A DNA stretch of 50,311 bases from NCBI GenBank assembly GCA_040878325.1, contig JBBDMM010000017.1, forward strand, positions 1 through 50,311, in the 5' to 3' direction. Both the position numbers and the translations under genes were made by a program. The DNA comes from Acidimicrobiia bacterium (GTDB lineage Bacteria > Actinomycetota > Acidimicrobiia > Spongiisociales > UBA11373). Position 1 is the first letter of the stretch; the number at the start of each line of letters is the position of its first letter. Below the pieces are notes generated by a model, which was not told the origin of the DNA, made no database searches, and worked only from the letters and a program-made list of their open reading frames with translations. This document shows positions 46,155 through 50,311 of the stretch, piece after piece.

Positions 46155-48263
46155 TCATTCCCCGCGGACCTTCGCCACGAGTTCGTTGGCGATGTTCTCC
46201 GGAACGGGTTGGTACGAGTGGAACTGCATCGTGTAGACGGCGCGGCCCTGAGTGCGTGAACGGAGATCCGTGGCGTAGCCGAACATCTCGGCCAGGGGCA
46301 CGGTTCCGGTGATCACCTTGGCGTTGCCTCGTTGTGTCATGTCGCCGATCTGGCCACGACGGCCATTCAGGTCGCCGATGACGTCCCCCATGTACTCCTC
46401 GGGGGTCACCACCTCGACCGATACCACCGGCTCGAGGAGCTGGACACCCGCCCGGCGGGCAGCCTCCTGAAGCGCCATCGAACCGGCGATCTTGAACGCC
46501 ATCTCCGACGAGTCGACCGGGTGCGACGAGCCATCGACGAGGATGGCCCGAACGTCCACGATCGGGTAACCGGCAAGGACGCCTGACTCCAATGCGTCCT
46601 CGATACCGGTGTCTACCGCCGGGATGTATTCGCGGGGCACGGCCCCACCCTTCGTCTTGTCGACGAATTCGTAACCGCCGCCGGGGCCTGTCGGCTCGAG
46701 GTCGATCTCGACATGGGCGAACTGGCCCTTGCCGCCGGTCTGCTTGATGTGGCGATAGACCACGCCCTTGACCGCCTTACGGATGGTCTCGCGGTAGGCG
46801 ACCTGGGGGCGGCCGACGTTGGCGTCGACCTTGAACTCACGACGAAGCCGGTCGACGAGCACGTCGAGGTGCAACTCGCCCATGCCGGCGATCACGGTCT
46901 GGCCGGTCTCCTCGTCGGAGCGCACCAGGAAGGTGGGGTCCTCTTCGGCGAGGCGGGCAAGACCGTCGCCCAGCTTGTCCTGGTCGGCCTTGGTCTTCGG
47001 CTCGATCGCCACCGAGATCACCGGGGCCGGGAACGACATCGACTCGAGCTGGATCGGATGGTTCGGGTCAGCGAGGGTGTCGCCCGTGGTGGTGGACTTG
47101 AGACCCACCGCGGCCACGATGTCGCCGGTAAATACGTCGTCGACGTCTTCGCGGTGATTGGCGTGCATCCGCAGCAGGCGGCCGACCCGCTCCTTCTTCC
47201 GATTGCTCGTGTTGAGAACCGAGGAGCCCTTGGCGAGGTGGCCCGAGTAGACCCTGAAGTAGGTGAGCTTGCCCACATAGGGGTCCGACATGATCTTGAA
47301 GGCGATTGCGGCAAAAGGCTCGTCGTCGCCGGCCTTGCGGTCGATGACCGTGTCCTCCTCACCGGGCTTGAAGCCGGTGACGGGGGCAAGGTCGGCGGGG
47401 CTCGGCAGGTACCAGATCACCGCGTCGAGGACGGGCTGCACGCCCTTGTTCTTGAAGGCGGCACCCACCAGGACGGGGACGAAGAGGTTCTGAATGGTCC
47501 CCACCCGCAACGCGGCCCGAATCTCGTCGGCGGTGATGTCGAGGTCTTCGAGATACTTCTCGAGGAGCTTCTCATCCACCTCGGCGGCGGCTTCGAGCAT
47601 CTTGCCGCGCCACAGGTTGGCCCGATCGACGTACTCGGCGGGAATGTCGACGGTCTCCCACCGCTCTCCAGTGTCTTCCGGCCAGATGTGAGCCTTCATC
47701 TCGATCAGGTCGACGACGCCGAGGAAGTCGTCCTCGGACCCGATCGGAATCTGAATGGGAACCGGATTGGCCTCGAGCCGGCGTTGGATCGACTCGACCG
47801 CCGAATAGAAGTCGGCCCCGATCCGGTCCATCTTGTTGATGAAGCAGATGCGGGGCACCTTGTACCGGTCGGCCTGCCGCCATACGGTCTCGGACTGCGG
47901 CTCGACCCCTGCAACGGCATCGAACACTGCGACTGCTCCGTCGAGGATGCGCAGCGACCGTTCCACCTCGACCGTGAAGTCGACGTGGCCGGGCGTGTCG
48001 ATGATGTTGATCCAAGTGTCCTTCCAGAAGCAAGTGGTGGCGGCGGAGGTGATGGTGATCCCCCGCTCCTGCTCCTGCTCCATCCAGTCCATGACGGCGG
48101 CGCCGTCGTGGACCTCGCCCATCTTGTAGGTCTTGCCCGTGTAGTAGAGGATCCGCTCGGTGGTGGTGGTCTTGCCCGCGTCGATGTGGGCCATGATCCC
48201 GATGTTGCGCGTGCGGCTCAGGGGATACTGACGCAGATGACTGAGGGATTCGTTAGCGGCCAT
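46155..48263 (-). CDS. fusA: Elongation factor G
   Basis: 702 residues. P-loop [15 protein letters not shown] near the start, [27 protein letters not shown], then domains II-V with [18 protein letters not shown]. It drives translocation and ribosome recycling with GTP. Standard rpsG-fusA-tuf order; seven bases after rpsG. Codon use is the normal C/G-ending type, in contrast to tuf. Confidence 0.99.
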   Translation of the reverse strand: MAANESLSHLRQYPLSRTRNIGIMAHIDAGKTTTTERILYYTGKTYKMGEVHDGAAVMDWMEQEQERGITITSAATTCFWKDTWINIIDTPGHVDFTVEVERSLRILDGAVAVFDAVAGVEPQSETVWRQADRYKVPRICFINKMDRIGADFYSAVESIQRRLEANPVPIQIPIGSEDDFLGVVDLIEMKAHIWPEDTGERWETVDIPAEYVDRANLWRGKMLEAAAEVDEKLLEKYLEDLDITADEIRAALRVGTIQNLFVPVLVGAAFKNKGVQPVLDAVIWYLPSPADLAPVTGFKPGEEDTVIDRKAGDDEPFAAIAFKIMSDPYVGKLTYFRVYSGHLAKGSSVLNTSNRKKERVGRLLRMHANHREDVDDVFTGDIVAAVGLKSTTTGDTLADPNHPIQLESMSFPAPVISVAIEPKTKADQDKLGDGLARLAEEDPTFLVRSDEETGQTVIAGMGELHLDVLVDRLRREFKVDANVGRPQVAYRETIRKAVKGVVYRHIKQTGGKGQFAHVEIDLEPTGPGGGYEFVDKTKGGAVPREYIPAVDTGIEDALESGVLAGYPIVDVRAILVDGSSHPVDSSEMAFKIAGSMALQEAARRAGVQLLEPVVSVEVVTPEEYMGDVIGDLNGRRGQIGDMTQRGNAKVITGTVPLAEMFGYATDLRSRTQGRAVYTMQFHSYQPVPENIANELVAKVRGE

Positions 48264-48270
48264 GAGTGGA

Positions 48271-48734
<464 letters not shown>

Positions 48735-48738
<4 letters not shown>

Positions 48739-49103
48739 GACTTCTTCGCCCCGTAGCGGGAGCGGGCTTGCTTGCGGGCGCTGACGCCGGCGGCATCGAG
48801 CGTGCCGCGGATGACCTTGTAGCGGATACCCGGGAGATCCTTCACGCGACCGCCGCGAATGAGGACGATCGAGTGTTCCTGGAGGTTGTGGCCTTCACCG
48901 GGGATGTAGGCGGTGACTTCGGTGCCTGAGGAGAGGCGGACGCGGCAGACCTTGCGAAGAGCGGAGTTCGGCTTTTTGGGCGTGACCGTATAGACCCGGG
49001 TGCATACCCCGCGGCGCTGTGGCGCCCCGGCGAGGCCCGGCGTCTTCTCCTTGTTCGGCTTTTGCCGCCGACCCTGACGGATCAGCTGCTGTATGGTCGG
49101 CAC
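48735..49103 (-). CDS. rpsL: 30S ribosomal protein S12
   Basis: 122 residues from a GTG at 49101-49103 ([15 protein letters not shown] follows), with GGAGAGG eight to ten bases upstream. [18 protein letters not shown] carries the Lys at the classical streptomycin position (K43), and [17 protein letters not shown] carries the second (K88), so the wild-type sensitive residues are kept. The open frame upstream is not S12. First gene of the str operon in this window; rpoC is not upstream. Confidence 0.97.
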
Positions 49104-49307
49104 TCGTGCCCTCTCCACTATGTCGTTGTCGGCGCAGCGCAGCCCCAAGTGCGGAGCGCTGCACGTGCGGAGGCCGACTCGCCAGTCCCGGGCAGAACCC
49201 GGTCGACGTGTCGACCCATTGACCCCCCTTCTCAGGCCAAAGGCCCGGCTCGGGTCGCAGCCGGACCAGCCCTTCGATGAGAAGGGGCCAAGGGACCGAG
49301 GTCCCAG
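49104..49307 (-). promoter_or_regulatory. Structured leader of the rpsL (str) operon
   Basis: Part of the 313-nt gap between rpsL and the next gene. A perfect 10-bp stem (49225-49234 with 49278-49287) encloses an inner stem (49245-49250 with 49259-49264). A palindrome GTCGACGTGTCGAC (49203-49216) and a GGGACC-GA-GGTCCC hairpin (near 49290-49304) flank it. No known riboswitch family is recognised. Ribosomal-protein autoregulation or attenuation is an inference from position and structure. Confidence 0.5.
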
Positions 49308-49313
49308 GCGGGA

Positions 49314-49343
49314 AGTATAGGGACGCGCGGCGAGCGACGGCAA
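49314..49343 (-). promoter_or_regulatory. Candidate promoter of the rpsL (str) operon
   Basis: On the minus strand TTGCCG (49338-49343) lies 18 bases from TATACT (49314-49319), a good -10 in otherwise GC-rich DNA. Transcription would begin near 49307, giving a leader of about 200 nt before rpsL. Confidence 0.5.
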
Positions 49344-49416
49344 AGTCGGGAAGGGAGAGGAGAAAGGGGTTCGCCAAACCGGAAACTCGTTGATGGGCTG
49401 GCGCGGGCGGGCCTTC

Positions 49417-50253
49417 CTACTGCAGCACTACCCGCTGAACCTTCGGCAGAAGCTTCGTCAGCCATTGGCCGTGCTCTGAGTAGAGCCGCTCGGCATCGAC
49501 CTCCTGTGACGGAGGGTATTTCTTAGTGAGCACTTTCCTGACCAGCGCCTCGGTGACTACTTCGGCAAGAACCGCCCGGAACTCGGGGGAGTGCTCCCCC
49601 GCTAGATCCTCGCCAACAAGCGGGGCGAGCGAAGGGTGCCTCACCATGATCCACAGCGTCCAGCTGCCGTCCGGCGCTGGGGTTGGGGGGTCAAACCAAG
49701 AGCGGTAGTCCGCTGGATCATCGTGGTCAAGTTTGATCTTGAGATCCGGGAGACCATCGTCTCGATCCACGACGCTGACCTGGCAGTCGGCGTACTGATC
49801 ATCGAGGGTGGCACGCAGCGTCGCTCTGGCCCCTAGACCTCGACCCTCGATTCGAATTGTTCCAACGCAGAAACCGAGAGTCTCATCGACGCTGAGCGTC
49901 GTCGAACCTCCACCCTTGACGACGACGCTCTCTTGATCTGAGGCGACGCGTACTCTTTGACGGTCAAGTCCCGCCGGGGCTCTGAGTTCGATCGCCTTGC
50001 GTTTCCCGATCGCCACCCTGTAACTGGGCTTCTCGAATTGGAGCGAGTCAGGGGCAGGCTCGGGTGGGGAGATCGGAGGCTCCGGAATGCCTTTGAGTAG
50101 AGCAACGTTTGATCGCCCATCCGCGGATACCGTGAGGATCGCCTCAGCCGTCTTCAGCGCCCGAACCCTGACGCGTGCCACCAGCGCGTCCTCGCGGCGT
50201 CGATGCGGTTCGAGAGGGAGAAGACTCCCATCCTCCAACTCAAAGACACCCAC
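49417..50253 (-). CDS. Unrecognised protein with Ig-like middle region
   Basis: 278 residues. The first 60 residues are mixed and charged. A Pro-rich linker ([13 protein letters not shown], about 57-69) follows. Residues about 72-165 look like an Ig-like beta-sandwich ([37 protein letters not shown]). A helical C-terminus contains [19 protein letters not shown]. The start is taken as GTG at 50251-50253; the frame closes at a stop seven codons upstream. The short, motif-poor N-terminus leaves open that this is the back half of a longer, broken or frameshifted gene crossing the window edge. No function is assigned. Confidence 0.5.
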   Translation of the reverse strand: MGVFELEDGSLLPLEPHRRREDALVARVRVRALKTAEAILTVSADGRSNVALLKGIPEPPISPPEPAPDSLQFEKPSYRVAIGKRKAIELRAPAGLDRQRVRVASDQESVVVKGGGSTTLSVDETLGFCVGTIRIEGRGLGARATLRATLDDQYADCQVSVVDRDDGLPDLKIKLDHDDPADYRSWFDPPTPAPDGSWTLWIMVRHPSLAPLVGEDLAGEHSPEFRAVLAEVVTEALVRKVLTKKYPPSQEVDAERLYSEHGQWLTKLLPKVQRVVLQ

Positions 50254-50311
50254 CGGTGAATCGCCCCGGGTTTAGTGGCGGCTTGGTTGTCCCGGCAGCG
50301 GTTGCTGTCGG

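Noticed and set aside
45034-46236. Plus-strand 400-codon frame opposite tuf
   Set aside because: His/Arg/Ile-rich shadow of the G/T-ending codons of tuf, with no motif or ribosome site.
49104-49416. tRNA gene upstream of rpsL
   Set aside because: The inverted repeats do not form a cloverleaf and there is no T-psi-C-type GGTTCGAATCC segment.

Overview
The window is high-GC, gene-dense chromosomal core DNA of an actinobacterium. The gene order of its lower half, rplQ ... truA ... rplM-rpsI-glmM-glmS ... nnr-alr-tsaE-tsaB-rimI-tsaD-groES-groEL, follows the block known from Mycobacterium and other Actinomycetota. A deep lineage such as an acidimicrobiia-like group is plausible, but I cannot fix the class from sequence alone. 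No tRNA, rRNA, transposase, prophage or CRISPR array was seen.

Layout from left to right. 1-2.5 kb: a NicO-type metal permease, a CoA-pyrophosphatase-like NUDIX enzyme and a GNAT acetyltransferase. 2.56-4.6 kb: groES-groEL behind a CIRCE operator. 4.7-10.5 kb: one tightly overlapping minus-strand operon, nnr-alr-uracil-DNA glycosylase-tsaE-tsaB-rimI-tsaD (t6A modification, N-acetylation, cell-wall D-alanine, NAD(P)HX repair). 10.5-12.2 kb: a double-META lipoprotein and a DUF368 (undecaprenyl-phosphate translocase family) membrane protein. 12.5-17.4 kb: acpS, glmS, glmM, rpsI, rplM. A well-formed glmS ribozyme sits in the 270-nt glmM-glmS gap. 17.5-26.2 kb: accessory genes (ilvA, truA, a Yip1-like protein, a KamA-type radical SAM aminomutase, a second NUDIX, an F420-type LLM oxidoreductase, a ClC-CBS-RCK_C transporter and a Cys-rich membrane protein). 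26.3-29.1 kb: alpha operon rpmJ-rpsM-rpsK-rpsD-rpoA-rplQ. 29.3-32.3 kb: a non-ribosomal insertion (DtxR-family regulator, a 59-aa membrane protein, a TIMP/NTR-like surface protein) where map-infA-rpmJ would usually be continuous; infA is not in the window. 32.3-49.1 kb: map, adk, secY, the spc and S10 operons, tuf, fusA, rpsG and rpsL. 49.4-50.3 kb: an unrecognised protein with an Ig-like region.

The most unusual signal is a dispersed family of 7-bp tandem arrays. The heptamers (GCCTCCC, CTCCAGC, CCAGTCT/CCAGTCA/CCAGTCG, GATTGGC and others) are linked mostly by one- or two-base changes. Most arrays end in a shared GCAAGA-like motif, and most lie just after the stop codon of a gene, including inside ribosomal operons (tuf|rpsJ, rplW|rplB, rplO|secY, secY|adk). 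Several of these genes also carry a GGCC-GAA-GGCC hairpin at or over the stop codon. Other points of note are the glmS ribozyme, a tuf gene with codon usage unlike all its neighbours, a 139-residue Ala/Lys/Pro-rich extension on ribosomal protein S10, a repeat-bearing tail on S3 and a structured leader ahead of rpsL.
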